Below are positions 1-13,300 of a stretch of DNA of 31,027 nucleotides, one piece after another; position 1 is the first letter of the stretch; each line of letters opens with the position of its first letter. The notes below the pieces were generated by a model, which was not told the origin of the DNA, ran no database searches, and saw only the letters and a list, made by a program, of their open reading frames with translations. Both the position numbers and the translations under genes were made by a program. This stretch comes from Mnemiopsis leidyi (lineage: Eukaryota > Ctenophora > Tentaculata > Lobata > Bolinopsidae): contig JH153139.1 of assembly GCA_000226015.1 (NCBI GenBank), forward strand, positions 198,734 through 229,760, in the 5' to 3' direction.

Positions 1-2072
1 TACATTTGTCAAAGCATTTATATATAGTTACTAATTTTTCCAGTTATTCATTTATTAATATTTCTCTGAGTTATGATATGGAATAAAGTAAACTAGGCAA
101 GTCGTTGATCATTCATGACAAAGTGTAATAATGTTGAATAAATTTTAAAAATGTTAGTGTGGGAAATTATAGTTCAGCTACTATTGTAAAACAATTTTTC
201 GGTAGATTCTTTCACGCAATATTCATGTCTTTATACGAATTATTGAATAAATAATTCTCTCTGGATCGAACCCAAAAGTAGGGATCTATTTTTTGAACTA
301 ATATTGAATGAATGAATGATATTGATTAGTGTTTCCTCGCCGTTATGAGAAACTTTGTTGACAAAGTTTTAACCTTGGATAGTCGCATTCCTGCTGTTAA
401 GGTGAAGACTTACCTACTACTCTATCATTATACGACCACACACTTGCAATTTATACGAGATGTGATACCTATATACCTTCTTAACTTTATCTTCACCACA
501 ATATTTATCTTTACCACAGAGACTCACTGGAAGGCTCCCTTGTAAATAATTCCTTATAATTAGAACAAGAAACTCGTACACTCAATACTCAATATTGTGA
601 TGAATCAATGTACATGTAAATAATTGCTTACAATCAGAAAAATTTCATCGTTCCACCTTGTACCTGTCACGTATTAATTGGTCCGGCAGTTTCGTAACCT
701 ATTTTCGAACCAGCCTTTCTTCTGCAAATACACTTCTGTTATTTCTGTCCAATAAGCATGATATAGGTTGCACTGAATTTTTCGATTCTTGCCGTTCTAT
801 AATCGTAGCTTTTTTCAAAACCATCTCCGGTCCCCGGTTACTATAAAGTACAATTGTTATATAAGGGTGATCATACCGGCCCAATCCTCTTCCTATTCTA
901 TCGTCATGATAGATTTCAACAAAACAAATTGTTTGTTGTGTGGGGTTGCGAGGTGTCACAGTTATCCTGTCAATAACCGAAAAGCACAGCAACTTATTTG
1001 ATTGATTCAAAACCTCGAAGGGCACCAAATAAAGGAGCTTTCTAATTTCTAAGCAGTGTAGGTTGTCTACTTTAAACAAATATTCCGCATTAAAACATCG
1101 CATAATACGATATCTCACAATATAACACTATATCTCTGAATTAACCACAAGAGTCAGACACGCCATGTGAGAGCTTGACTATTCAACTCTGTCTACTGAA
1201 CATATCCTTACACACAGTCAGAGCACTCAGAATTTTCATCATTATCTTTTCAGTTTTAATTACTGATAAAAACACTCAAACACGTTAAGTTTGGTATATT
1301 CTAAGTGCATCTTATTATTAAAAAAACATTTTTTTTTTCTGTGACAACTGCAGACATTATTTCGTGAACTTTAAGAGCGTTTTGTCATAAATGTTGTATG
1401 TTAGCATCACAGGCCTGCAGCACCAACATATTTAATCGCTGTTTTGATTTTCGAGTTTTAAGATATCATTGATTTTATTTGAAAGCAGACTTTCATTTTC
1501 AGCCATGATATACCTTTGAGGTTGAATAGCAAAGTTTGATTTTGATCACGACCCGTCAACAAAATTCCAACCGATATACTTTATTTTACCCTCAAGATCG
1601 GCAGTTAGAGTTAAGATTAGATTAGAGATAATTATTGAAGTCAGCTGGAACTTGGAAGTTTGAATTAGATTCTGAATAATTTGTCCAAAAACCATAACCG
1701 ATTCTGTAATAGCTGATTATACGTGTTAACGCAAAATAACCGTATATACTATATAAACTAATAATGGGTACGAAAATGCAATATTGGAAACGATTTGAGC
1801 TATTGAAATGTAATTATTGATTTAATGATTTTGGCACTACATACCACTCCAACAGCTGCGGTTCATTAGATTAAAGGAGTATTTTCATGAAGCCGAGAAG
1901 ATTTTAACATACCAGCGGTTGCGAGGATATAGGTCGCCGGAGTAAATCATTTACCCACTTTACAGCAGCAGTAGATTCGTCTCTTCCTGATTGGTTAGAA
2001 AACATTCTCTGCAGTGCTATGAATCTTCTAGGTTGTCGCGGTTCCTTTTCTGGAAACATTCTGGATCGCTTT
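1..2072. other. Gene-less AT-rich stretch
   Basis: I see no supportable gene here. The open frames are short and have no recognisable domain; the longest (139 codons, minus strand, 699-1118) has no family signature and no partner exon I could find. The only structure noticed is a short imperfect direct repeat at 541-566 and 615-640. The rest reads as ordinary AT-rich intergenic DNA. Confidence 0.6.
541..640. repeat. Imperfect 26-bp direct repeat pair
   Basis: The segment at 541-566, beginning TGTAAATAATT, recurs at 615-640 with about four mismatches over 26 bases and a 74-bp offset. It is probably a small local duplication. No coding or regulatory role is apparent. Confidence 0.5.
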
Positions 2073-3600
2073 GAAGCCTTGAGGAATCAAGAAAATCAGT
2101 CTGCGAAGGTTTTAAAAAATGAGTTGTTCAGCGGCAACCTTGTCAACAAATTACTGATGATTTGCACTGCCAGATTGTTTAATTGAAACATTTGCTCATT
2201 TGGTTTCAAGCTTCTTAGATTTTTTATTGGGAACTGATGGCTATGCTCATTTGCTTTTTTGTCATACAATCGTTTTGAACTTTCTCAGCATTCATATGCT
2301 ATATGATCATTTAAAAAACCATATTTATAGGTATTAAGTATAGCTTACAAACTGAAACTCATCCATATGAAATTGCTAAGACTGAGGGAAATATGCTCGT
2401 ATGTTAAAGTGATTCATGGGTGCGGATCCCTATTGCAATTCTATGCAAAACCTTTTCCATTCGGCTGTACGAAAGCCGTGGTGTAGATTACATTTACTAC
2501 TATGAAGCTTATTATGTTAACAGACTCCAATTGAAAAATCAATCCCTAAAATTTGCCATTAGAAGCTGCTTATTACTTTCTTATAGATAAGAAGATTTTA
2601 TTGCACATATTTAAGTTTACTGTTTTCACTTTGGGAACTACCCTGAAGTTCATGATCAAAAGCAGTGCTGACTATTGGCAACAAGTGTATCAGCACTTTG
2701 TAAGGTTTCCTGTAAGCAGCAAGCATCTCTAAAGGTGTTGATGTTGACTTATTTTTCAAGTCTACACAGTCTTTATATAGGCTCAAACTTGCATGGAGAC
2801 CAAATGTTTCTAAAATCAGCTTTGGAGGTTTTTAAAAAGGGGTTGTTCAGCGCGGCAACCTTGTCAACAAAATATTGATGGTTCGCACTTTACAGATTGT
2901 TTAATTGAAACATGCAGGTAAATTGGTCATATATATATAGTGCGATGAGTGTTGCAATCGGTGCCATTGGCGCCAACAGATCCATTCAGTGGAACAAATG
3001 GATGTTCCATTGCCGCCAATGGCGTCAATTGCCCCACTCATCAAACTATATGACCCTTTCGCCGAAACATATGCTTCCACGATTCTTTTATTCATTATTA
3101 GGAAGTGATTGCTTTGCTCATTTGCCATTTCTGTCATAGAATCGTTTTGAAATTGTGCAGCATTCTTGTGCTATATCATTTAACAAACCATGTAACGTAT
3201 TAAGTGGCTTACAAACTCATTTCCTATTGGGCACTGGCATATAATTTTAGGTCTATAGCTAACTATGAATTTACGATAACACGATTAAAATGGAAGAACA
3301 ACCTCTAACATTCGTTATTGAAGCTTTTTTTACATTCTTACAGATAATAAGACTTTATATTGCACATTTCCGGTTTATTGATTTTACCAAGGGAACTTAC
3401 AGTCTCACTTTATACTTTGACAAGTGACTTGATCGCTGATCAACTTCATGATCATTAGCAGTGCCTACTAATTGTAACTTAAGTGCCAGCAACTTTGTGA
3501 GTTTTCCTTTCAGAAGCAAGCAATGTCTCTAAAGGTGTTGACATAGACTAACTATTCTATCCTTCACAGTCTTACAGGCGCATACTTGCGCGGAGGTTTC
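2073..3600. repeat. Diverged tandem duplication of a ~720-800 bp unit
   Basis: Two consecutive copies can be aligned by eye, roughly 2073-2789 and 2790-3600. Matching anchors include GTTCAGCGGCAACCTTGTC near 2125 against GTTCAGCGCGGCAACC near 2846; CTCATTTGC followed by GTCATA(C/G)AATCGTTTTGAA near 2245 and 3118; ATTGCACAT near 2600 and 3360; and TCTAAAGGTGTTGA near 2728 and 3528. The offset drifts (about 720, 873, 760, 800) because of indels. The largest jump is explained by a hairpin insertion present only in the second copy. The unit shows no convincing coding frame, so this is an old non-coding segmental duplication or two neighbouring copies of one repeat family. Confidence 0.75.
2925..3055. 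repeat. 131-bp inverted-repeat (MITE-like) insertion
   Basis: The left arm (2925-2972, starting GGTCATAT) pairs with the right arm (3014-3055, ending ATATGACC). The inner 29 bases, 2944-2972 and 3014-3042, match as inverted repeats with only a few mismatches. The loop contains a further small inverted motif, GGAACA/TGTTCC. The element lies in the second copy of the surrounding tandem duplication and has no counterpart in the first, which suggests insertion after duplication. No clear target-site duplication is visible, so a transposon origin is inferred. Short open frames on both strands here are by-products of the palindrome. Confidence 0.65.
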
Positions 3601-3764
3601 GAAACCAGTCACTGTCCTTTGATCATGGAGGTTATCTTTTCATTCATTCCAATATTACAAAGACAGAACGGCATAGTCCGACATTCCTGTAAAGATTTAA
3701 GACTCGTGGTTAATAATTCCTGAAAGATTCTTTGTGACCGCCGAATTTTACTTCCCCATGCTGA

Positions 3765-3774
3765 TCTATATAAG
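3765..3774 (+). promoter_or_regulatory. Possible TATA box
   Basis: TCTATATAAG matches a TATA-box consensus and would place a start site near 3795-3800. No first exon or downstream gene can be tied to it; the nearest coding exon on this strand is 6.5 kb away. In AT-rich DNA this may be chance. Confidence 0.15.
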
Positions 3775-3822
3775 CACCTGATACGACGGTGTAGGTTACT
3801 TTGTTACTGTGCTTAAACTCGC

Positions 3823-3868
3823 AGACGTGCTCTATATCTTACTGTAGACGTGCTCTATATCTTACTGT
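3823..3868. repeat. Perfect 23-bp tandem duplication
   Basis: The 23-base unit starting AGACGTGCTCTATATC occurs at 3823-3845 and again immediately at 3846-3868 with no differences. This indicates a recent local slippage or duplication event. Confidence 0.85.
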
Positions 3869-6800
3869 AGATTGTCTGACAGTCTGTGAAGTGCAAATAC
3901 ACAGCACAACACCAGTACACCACCTTAACAACGGGTATTGAATTGAAGTTTGTTTGTGTATGCATGTCGGTACACGGAAGCGTTGTTTAGTTATTAAGAA
4001 TGTAGCTTGTGTCACACAATTTAAGTCTCTCTCCCTTCTCTCGGCCTTTAGATCGTGACAAATTTGAATCAAAATTCGTGTTTATTCTTTCAAATGAACG
4101 TGTATTTTTCGCGTTCGTTAGTCGTCTTGCCACATTGGATCACAGGTTTTTTTGCTTTGCTTGTTAAGATAGTGAGATACACCATCCATAAAGACCTTGT
4201 ATTTAAAGAACCAGCGTGTCCGGTTATTCCTTTATCAAGTTATCGATTGTGGAGCTGTAAATTGTTCTTTAAGTTAATGACGTAGAATGGTGCACATTCC
4301 ACGTCACAACCAACTCCTGTTCCATTACTCTAGGAGCTATGCGTCTTAGTGGACCTTCACATTAAGGCAAGATTAAACTGCAACTGTCACTAAACTAAAG
4401 TCTTTACAAGAAAGTTCGAAACCATGCACACAGTACTGCCTTGAACGGCCCAATAACTCCTAACTGACTTAATATTTTTTTAGAAACGGACAATTTCCTG
4501 CCAGGGACCCATTCTTCTCTGATTCTGGCCTCTTCAAGTTGTGTAAATGCCTGACTACTTGACTACTTATTAACTACTTAACTATTAAGACATCCTCATT
4601 ATATTTAGCCAGCCACAAATTCGCTTATTGCATGACCCTACTCCATGGTTAAGATATGACCGGTTGTCATATGATATCCGTCTATTAAGATCGTATTATA
4701 CCCTTCTATAATTGCACAAGTTTGAGCTTCCTTGTTCAATATCAATTCATCACGAAAAGCTTAACATTGTCCATCGTTGTTGAAAGATTCAAGCATCTGT
4801 CGTTGACATAATTGAGGAATGAATTAAACCATAACCCCGACTATCAATTTAACAAACCCTTGCATTAAAAATAAAATTCTCTGAATTATACAACCAGATA
4901 TTTATACAACAAGTCAGTCCAAACCTCCTGGCAACTTGATTAAAGTTCAAGTTTTATTTGTAACGTGACAACACGAAATAGAAGTGTCTTTTTGTCGGTG
5001 TGACTCCATATTATACATCACCCTTTCATCTTATTCATCATCCTATCATCACTTTACCAACGATTTGCAAAGCTACAATTACCGTGATATTTGTCAAAAC
5101 ATTTGAATCTGTTGCAGTTCTGACACAAAACGAATTAACCCATTATGTTAAGTATGCAAGATAAAAGCTGCGTCTACAAATGCTCTTATGCCATATAATG
5201 GTTATGCAAATTGCTGCTCTTGCTTTTTGCCACTGCTTCCCCAATTACATATGCTCTCTTTAGATTCCCACATAAAAGCATGAAGCGTAATGATAACGAC
5301 CTACAGTATGAGAAAGACATATGAGTATAAGACACGACATGTCCTGCCAGCCGTCTACAGAAATAAAAAATATATTCTTTACAGCGCATCCTCCAACTCA
5401 GGTCCAACAAACCTATCCGAGTATCCGACAATCGCTCAATTCGGTGCTGCATTTTCCCTTGATCTTAGTACATGTTGGCAGACACCATTTAAATTTACAA
5501 TGGTTCTATAATTGTTGCATTATTTTCGTCAAATCAGTTTGTCAGACTGACTCTTTCGTGTTATATGTATGGTCGACGTATAAATCCTGATCCATCATCT
5601 CTCCTTTCAATATCGACACTTACCTTACGTCTCTCTACTTGCTAAGTTGAGCGGATTTAAAAGTAGGATGTCATCTTTTGTCAATATCCAAACTAATATG
5701 CAGATATAATTGTTATAGCAGCAGAAATTGGTCGGACTTCCTTGAAATTTACGTTACAGAGATGGACCAGGTTATACTATTTGAACGTGATCACTGATCG
5801 TATAATTATCCGACGAATGCTGTTAACTTTTTCTTCCATCCCACTGCGAGATGAAAGGTAGGGTTAAGGGCATTAGTTGTTACTTGTTAGGTCTATCACG
5901 ATCGTGGTCACGCTCAAATTCTAAACCAGCTGCTTAATGTTATACTAGACAGCAGATTATATTGGTAGGTCCTCAGATGGCTGTAAAAACCAAGTTATTT
6001 CTGACATCAATATACTAATGATTGACGTTTATGATGATGGATCCAATGCATAGTACAATGGTTTGATCTTACTCGCATATATCAGCGTTGAGTTTCTGTC
6101 TTTAAGATTCATCAGAACGATATTTTTACTTCTTTGTGCAGAAGATAGTAAATATTCCAGCAATTGACGCCTTTAATCCTTTATATATGAAATCGAGCTT
6201 TCTGCACTCTGCGATAAAAATCAAAGGATAGGGCTTGGATTTTGTCTTTTAAATTAGCGCTAATTTCATCACCATGGAAAAAGAATATTTATATGTTCCA
6301 CTTTTATCAATGGAGGCAAGATGATTAATTCATCGTTTTAAATATATGTCATATATTTTGCATATTTTACTCAGCTGATTTTTCGATTCGCACTGCATGG
6401 CCTTGTTACCAAATTATCTGAATAAACCATTTACAAGGTTTGAATATTGAAGAATTCAATCGTTATTGAGGTCGAGGTCCGAGGAACTTCGACCGCTCAA
6501 TCATTTTACAAAATAGTTCTGCACTTTGTAAAAATTTTGTTTCTCATTCGTTGTTGATCACGGATCAGGTGATGAATTTATGATCATGTGTATAAATCAG
6601 TATAAGTTTGGCAAAAGTATATCATTGATAACAAATTCGAGCATTGTTTACTGGAACTCCCTAAAGTGCTTGTTCCCTGAAACAGTCAGGAGGAGTCATC
6701 TAGTCATACCCAGTTCAGCTCCAAGACCAATTGTTTGACGTTTGTCATTTAAGCCATGTGCTTACATACTTGATCTTTAGTCATGGACCAGACAGACTAC

Positions 6801-9800
6801 CCTTCCACTCAGTTACTGATGAACAATGATCTTGAAGCTGGTTGTCGCGAATTTTCACGTATATGCATGACTGAGTAATCTTTGTTTAATCCACTTGTGT
6901 AAGGATGGTGTGTACCATATATCGTTACGTCACTCTGACTTAATTACACATCACCAGTGAAATTTCGGTGTTAATTCATAGGGAGATCTTTTGTTGACGT
7001 TGTGCCAAACTTCTAGCATATTGACATATATTGATATTGACATGTTGCTTCTTTTTAAACCTGTTCCATGCTAGAATTGCACGTATCAAATCGAGCATTT
7101 TGAAGAGTTGCAGGTTTTCCTTGCTAAATCATCAATTTTGCTTAAAGTCGGTGAACCCTTCAAGCTCCGACGCATCGTGAAATTAACGAATAAGACAACG
7201 GACCACATTCTTGAAGCTTTATAATCCGCAACTGTGCGTGGCGAATGCGATATTGTTGACGTATTGTGTAGACAGGAATCCGTGCAAATCCATGTTGACA
7301 CATTATTTTGGAATTTTCTGACATTTGCTGCGTGTGTGCACTGTGATAGGATTTAAGTAACTCCGACTCTAACAACTTAAAGAACTATTTCTTATGCTTG
7401 CGACGATTTTATTTGACGATTTTATAATTTGGGGGGAAAAAAAGTTTCAAAATATTATGTAAACGTGAAGGAAGAAGCACAGAACTTTTAATTCAATTCT
7501 ATGAAAATAGTGGCATTTATAAATGTCACCTTTTTCATCATTTCACTGCAGCTCAGAAGACTGTTCCAGCAATTCAAATCAAATTACGAACTATTCTTTT
7601 CAGCGACTAACTGCTTCAATTTGAGGCCTAATCGACTTTTCAGCACCCTAGAGAACCTGCTTCTAAAACGTGCGATGTCATAGGACACTCTAAGTTAAAC
7701 CAAACCGTGCTTTAAATCAATTTTCACCTCGTCACATTAGTGATTAGTCATCACTACGTAACATGGAGATCCTTCTTACTGACATCATTTTCCTGTTACT
7801 TGTGTTTTCGGTCGACTATATTCGTTTAAGACACTTTAAAATGTTTCATTGTGCTTCTTTGGCGAACTTTTATATGGCTTTTTTTCAGCCCTATTTTTCG
7901 TGCTTTGCCTATTCATTAAGGCTTCTAATATGCCCATTATTCTGTTTAATTCAAGTATGCGGCAGGCGATCAGGCTGTAGCATTTATACTGTTGCTTTAC
8001 CGAGAAAAGCGGTCGAAATTCTTGTTGAACTTTCTAAGTAGAAAAGGTTGTGAGTCAAGATGCAGGAACAGAGTTGTAAGACCCTCAAAGAAAATGTAGT
8101 GAACCGTGGAAGTTAGAAAGTTAGAGCAGACAATTTCAAACAATGGTTATGCGATTCCCGAGATATACAAATCTTAATGATACTCTTCATTAGAAACAGG
8201 CTAAATTTACATCGGCATTCACAATTCAGGTTTAGTGGACCTACCGTCATATATGAGTATGTATAATGGCTACAGCTCAACCTTTATGCTTTTACACACA
8301 GTCACAGTCTACAGTTCACTATTCATGTGGAGCTGTAATCCGTATAGTGAATTTTAAGATGAAGATATTTCATCAAATACACTAAATAACAATCCCTGCT
8401 TTCTCGCCCAATATTGCTTGCTCTTAGTATTACCCTAGTACGAGTTATGGTATAATGCCCGAATACTTTGTCTTTGTTCTAAAACCCTAAACTTCCTGTG
8501 TTCATTAGTTCATTTGTTCATTGGTTCATTTGTTCATTAGTTCTTAACCTGCTCCCTATAGTATAGCCGACTTTTTGGCAATCTCACATTTCGAAAAAAT
8601 GTTTATAGGACAGAAGGTATAAAATTTCGTCATCCTAAAATTCTTTCATCACAATGGTAGCGTAAGATTTTGAGAAAGACGTTAATTATTGGACAAAACT
8701 GTAATCCCTCATCCATATATGTAATGCATGATGCTAGGGCTGCTGGTTGCTGGGGTTAAGCTTATTGCGTTTTACAATAACATGTATGCTTTTGCAACAC
8801 GTACTCTTCAATTTGCCGATCAGTTTAACAACGCAAACAAGGAATTTTCGAAGGCTCTGCTAAACTGACTAGTAGTCAGCAGTTTTAACAAGCTCACCAA
8901 GGAGCTTTCCCATGATGAATGAATTCTTCATACACCGAAAACTAGAGGCATTCAGTATAGATTTTTCATGCACCATAGTATTTACCCTGTTATTACTAGA
9001 CACTAGCAACAATTCACACGTACGGCATGCTGGTAAGAATCCGCGACAGAACTGTCTTTATATTGCCCTGGTAAGACATGTAAAGGTTTTAGACTTCAAC
9101 GCGTGACATACTGACATAGCAACATATGCTTCTAGTTTCTTGACCAGGGTGGGCTTTTAACTTCCTTTCTGCTCCTTATGTTAGGTGTTTTCTTGTGTTC
9201 AGTTAAAATTTAGCAGCTCTTCTAACCTTGCAGTTGTAAACATAAAGCAGGAGGATATAGTATTGTTATTCAGCTGCAAAGCCAAGAACAGTTTCTAAAT
9301 ATCAACTGAATTCATCATGCGGCTAATAAACAGTAGACCAACCGTTAAACTAAGTAGTTATGTGTTTAACTTGAACAAATTTATAGAAGGCTCCATTATT
9401 TGCCCACGCGGTGCTCTTATTTTAGTTACATTAACTGCACGGTGTTGTTGGTTTCTTTATGAGAAAATTGATTGAAATATCGAAAATTTCGAATGCAAAA
9501 TTAGTAACCACTAATTGTCTACTAATCAACCATCAATTACCATTTCATAATCATTAATGACGATAGTTGTTAATGATAATAGCTACCTAGTATTAATAAC
9601 ACTTACAAAGTAACAAAATATTGCTTGATGACAATTGTTATTGACCCGTTTATCTTGCTTAATCTGCAGTTCTCACTGAGATTTGGTTTGCCAAGCCCAT
9701 TTATATTTCTTGCTTGAAGAAATTATAATGAAGCATTGGACATTTGGACCGCGATTAAGTTAATCAGGCATTATGCAACATTGAATAGTATTTAAAATTT

Positions 9801-10341
9801 TAACGATAATTTAAACTTTGTGTGCTTAAGATTGGTGAATGGTAGTAATTTGCTGCCAGCCTACAACAAACAGCATGATTTTATTGCATCTTTCAAGCCT
9901 GTCTGTTTATTGAGAGTCTCTGTAAGACACAACCACAATTCTTTCTTTCGTTAAATCGGTAAAGCACTTTCTAAAGAACTGCAGGGATTGTTATTTTAAC
10001 GTTAGTCGTTCAATAGCTGCAATTTCTAAGTGGTCGACTTGTAGTCTCTAGTTTCAGTTGGTCTAAATTTCCTAATCAAACAATTAAACAGCAATTTTCT
10101 GACTCATATATAAGCATGATACTTGGGCAGATCTATATCGACTCCGAGTTCAATTTCATCATGTTATTCTGCTTTGTATGCTTGTTTGTAAATCAAAATG
10201 TTCTATATCCCCTTGAGGAGCGCTTTTTATGATATATATGACTTCATTGAATTTTCGAAGATTTACTTCCAAATTTCAAACCATGATATTATCAAATGAT
10301 TTGAAACGACTTCTGTTGAATATGATCTTGCTACAGGTAAC
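3869..10341. other. Long gene-less stretch upstream of the GPCR gene
   Basis: I see no supportable exon, RNA gene or transposon protein in this 6.5 kb. Open frames are at most about 90 codons, have low-complexity or hydrophobic AT-driven composition, and are not flanked by convincing splice sites in compatible phase. Non-coding first exons of the downstream receptor gene could lie here; an acceptor-like CTACAG just before 10337 suggests the first coding exon may be preceded by an untranslated exon. A small 8-bp repeat is at 8500-8542. Confidence 0.5.
8500..8542. repeat. 8-bp microsatellite (GTTCATTN)n
   Basis: About five consecutive copies of GTTCATT plus a variable eighth base (A, T or G) are followed by a partial copy. 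It is ordinary simple-sequence DNA. Confidence 0.8.
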
Positions 10342-13300
10342 ATGGCCCTCAACATAACTCTACTCCAATCTCAGCTCACATTGAGTGAAGAGGTTTGTGT
10401 CTTAAAGACATGCACTTTTGTAACTAAACCTATAAACTCTCACAAATTTTCCGCATCATATGGCATCTATCAACTTATTACATGTAAGATATAGATCAAA
10501 CAATGTTATCACGTGACATGATAACCTCCCCAGATAACGATAGGAGTTTTCTACTGGCTGGTTCTGCTCCTCTGTTGGCTGGGTAACACCTTCCTGTTGT
10601 ACGGTACAATACGGTACAAGGCGGTAAAGCTCGACTCCATGTCAGTCTGGCTGGTCCAGAACTTGGCTGTTGCCGATCTGGGACATGGACTCTTTCATGT
10701 TCTACCGGCTGTTATTACCACTAGTTTTGGGTGGGTGTTTCTAGGGAGTTTTCTTTTGTCTTTTTTATGGATGTTTCTAAAACTTATACATTTTTCACTG
10801 AAACCTCAAGAATCCGAATGATATAATCAAAATGGATAAGTCCCTTATATGGGTCTAACATATTTCTTCTACGCATGTATCAGCAAAATATCACCCCAAG
10901 AGTTCAAACCTATTTATGCATTGCGATAAATCCTCATGTCTTCAGGTACAAATGGGTATTAGGGCCTCAACTCTGCAAGATGCTTTTCATTATCCGCTAC
11001 GTCTTCATCGACTGCAACTCCTTTCTGATAAACGCCATGGTGCTCAACAAGCTGTACCGGTGTCTCCGTCCCCTGGCGACACCTCCTAGTCGGAGGGGGA
11101 AGATTCTTGTGAGCTGTATCACCTTGTTGGGGAGTAATCTCTACACGATTGTTACTTTAGAGGGAGTTCTTTCTTTGGAGGTTTGTATTTTCATTAGCTA
11201 TACTTTTCTTGGAGGTTTGTATGTCTTAAGTCGTAGTTCTGCAGGAGTGCAGGAGATTTCTGAAAGTTTAAGTTTTATGGAAAATCGGAACATTATAGGC
11301 AGTTCCACCCAGTAGAAAATTATTCTTGGTCCATTCAAAATCTTAAGAATAAGTAACCTATTTTATCAATTGCTTCAGGTGGAATACGTTCCTTATTTGT
11401 TTGGTTGTGGTCTTATCGAGGATCCTAACGCTCCCTATCGACTTAATGATGTTATACTTACGTGTATTGTTGTGGTAAGTAGATAAGTCAGATGGTTCAG
11501 AAGCATCATGAAGACATGAAATTTATTATCACCAAATGCCTGCATCACCTCGAGAACCTGCGATGACGATTGAACTAGAAACAGAGTGCATATTAAAAGA
11601 ACTTTCGACCACACTTTGTAAGTATAATTTAGATAATTCACCTTTTGACTTGACAAGGTTGGACCGTCTGTTACGCTTATTGGACTAAATTCGTGGCTGA
11701 TTGCTCTGGCATACTCTAAAGGGACTTCAAGCATAAAGAAAGCTAATCTGCTCATAGTAGGTACGGAACTTTAATAATGCAACCTTAAGATATTTAATCA
11801 CATAACTGATTGGTTATTTTATCTTTCTCCTAACTTTTTATTTGTATGCCGTATTAGCTTCATTTTTAGTTGCTATTTGTTGGTACTATTTCACATTAAA
11901 AGTTTTGTCAGCTTATTATAGAAAATGAAATATTTTCTGAAACATTCGACTAACTTCAATTCTTGGACTTGTACTCACAACCTCTATCATCCTGTTTATA
12001 CAACTTAGTGACATTCAGGGCTGATAACCTTTATGTACGTTTCTTCCAACATTCCCTACTTCTTCTGGATGTTACAGTACTACAACTTCATCCCCCACCT
12101 ACCTGGACTGTCGATGGTTAAATACACACGATTTGTAACTCTCATGCTACAGGTTTGAGCGGTTAACATTCAATTTGTTGTTTTACTTTACTCGACTTGA
12201 CACCTCGGATGTAAATTCAACTTTTAAACTATAGAAGGTTTTGGTGTTGTATACTTAAAACAGAATTAATTCATCGATTCAATCATTAGCTATGGATGAA
12301 TGTTTTGGTGAGCTTCCCGACCATATAAGCCATAGATTAATAAATCCGACCCGATCTCCCTTTTACATTATATTTCTTTTTAAAACTTAATAAGTATCTG
12401 ATGCCCTGATGGATTGAAGCTTGTGTAAGTTCTTTTTCACATTGTGACTCACATATCAATTGGCATAGTCAATCTCAGTGTTTGTCATCAAATTGTTTGT
12501 CATAAAATTAATTTGTTAAATTAACTATTCAATTTCAGATGTCCTGTTTTGTCAACCCTTTCATATATTTCTACACTAATCCTCGGTTCAGAAACTTCAC
12601 CAGCGGCTTTTTCCTGCACAAGATTTCTCTGATAAAAGGGTATAATGGTTGTTATAATACTGGAAATGTCATTGTTTTCCAACGCAGATTTATCTGAGCA
12701 TGTTCATTGTTTATCAATCTTCAAATAGCTGTTTGATTTTTTATAAATCTCCTTATTTGATTAAAAGCAGTGATCTGAACCACATTTTTGATCTTATTCT
12801 GATTGACTTTCGCTAAAATCTTGGTCTACTTCTTCAGGGAGAAATTGCCCGAAAATTCAAGACCTTGCTTTATGAGATTAGAAAGCGTTTCTTCAGCCTA
12901 TGTAATAGAAGCCCGCCGAAAATCATCCATACCTACCTATCATATAAAAGATTGCCATGATAATCTTAAAATTTCTTTGCGTAAATCATCAGTCAACCTG
13001 CTAAAGTCTAATGGATAAAGATAGTGGAAAAGACGGAGCTGTGCAAATTGTCCAAGTTATAAACTTTCGTCCCATGATCACGGCCAGAATGTCAAAAATT
13101 AACAAATGCAATGACCCTCTGAGTCAGTAAAGTTTTTATTTGTTCCTGCTGTGCCCTGTGTTAGTGTTTTCTGTATGCAAGCTCTGTGAATTTCATCCTC
13201 ATAAGAGCATTAATACTTGCTAAGTAACTTCTTGTGTAAACAAAATGAGACAATGAGGAATATGCTTAAAGTTGCTGTCACAACATATTTTCTATGGTAA

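Noticed and set aside
245..290. Minus-strand GGTTCGATCC resembling a tRNA B box
   Set aside because: No T-arm or acceptor stem can be formed around it and no A box lies at the right distance.
699..1118. 139-codon minus-strand open frame
   Set aside because: No domain signature, no splice partner and no codon bias apparent; such lengths occur by chance in a 31-kb window.
7763..8041. 92-codon plus-strand frame with hydrophobic content
   Set aside because: Its Phe/Leu richness comes from T-rich DNA and there is no signal peptide context, homology signature or splicing support.
10875..11315. Single 146-codon open frame in the GPCR locus
   Set aside because: It reads from the preceding intron through exon 3 into the following intron; the phase-consistent exon is 10946-11180.
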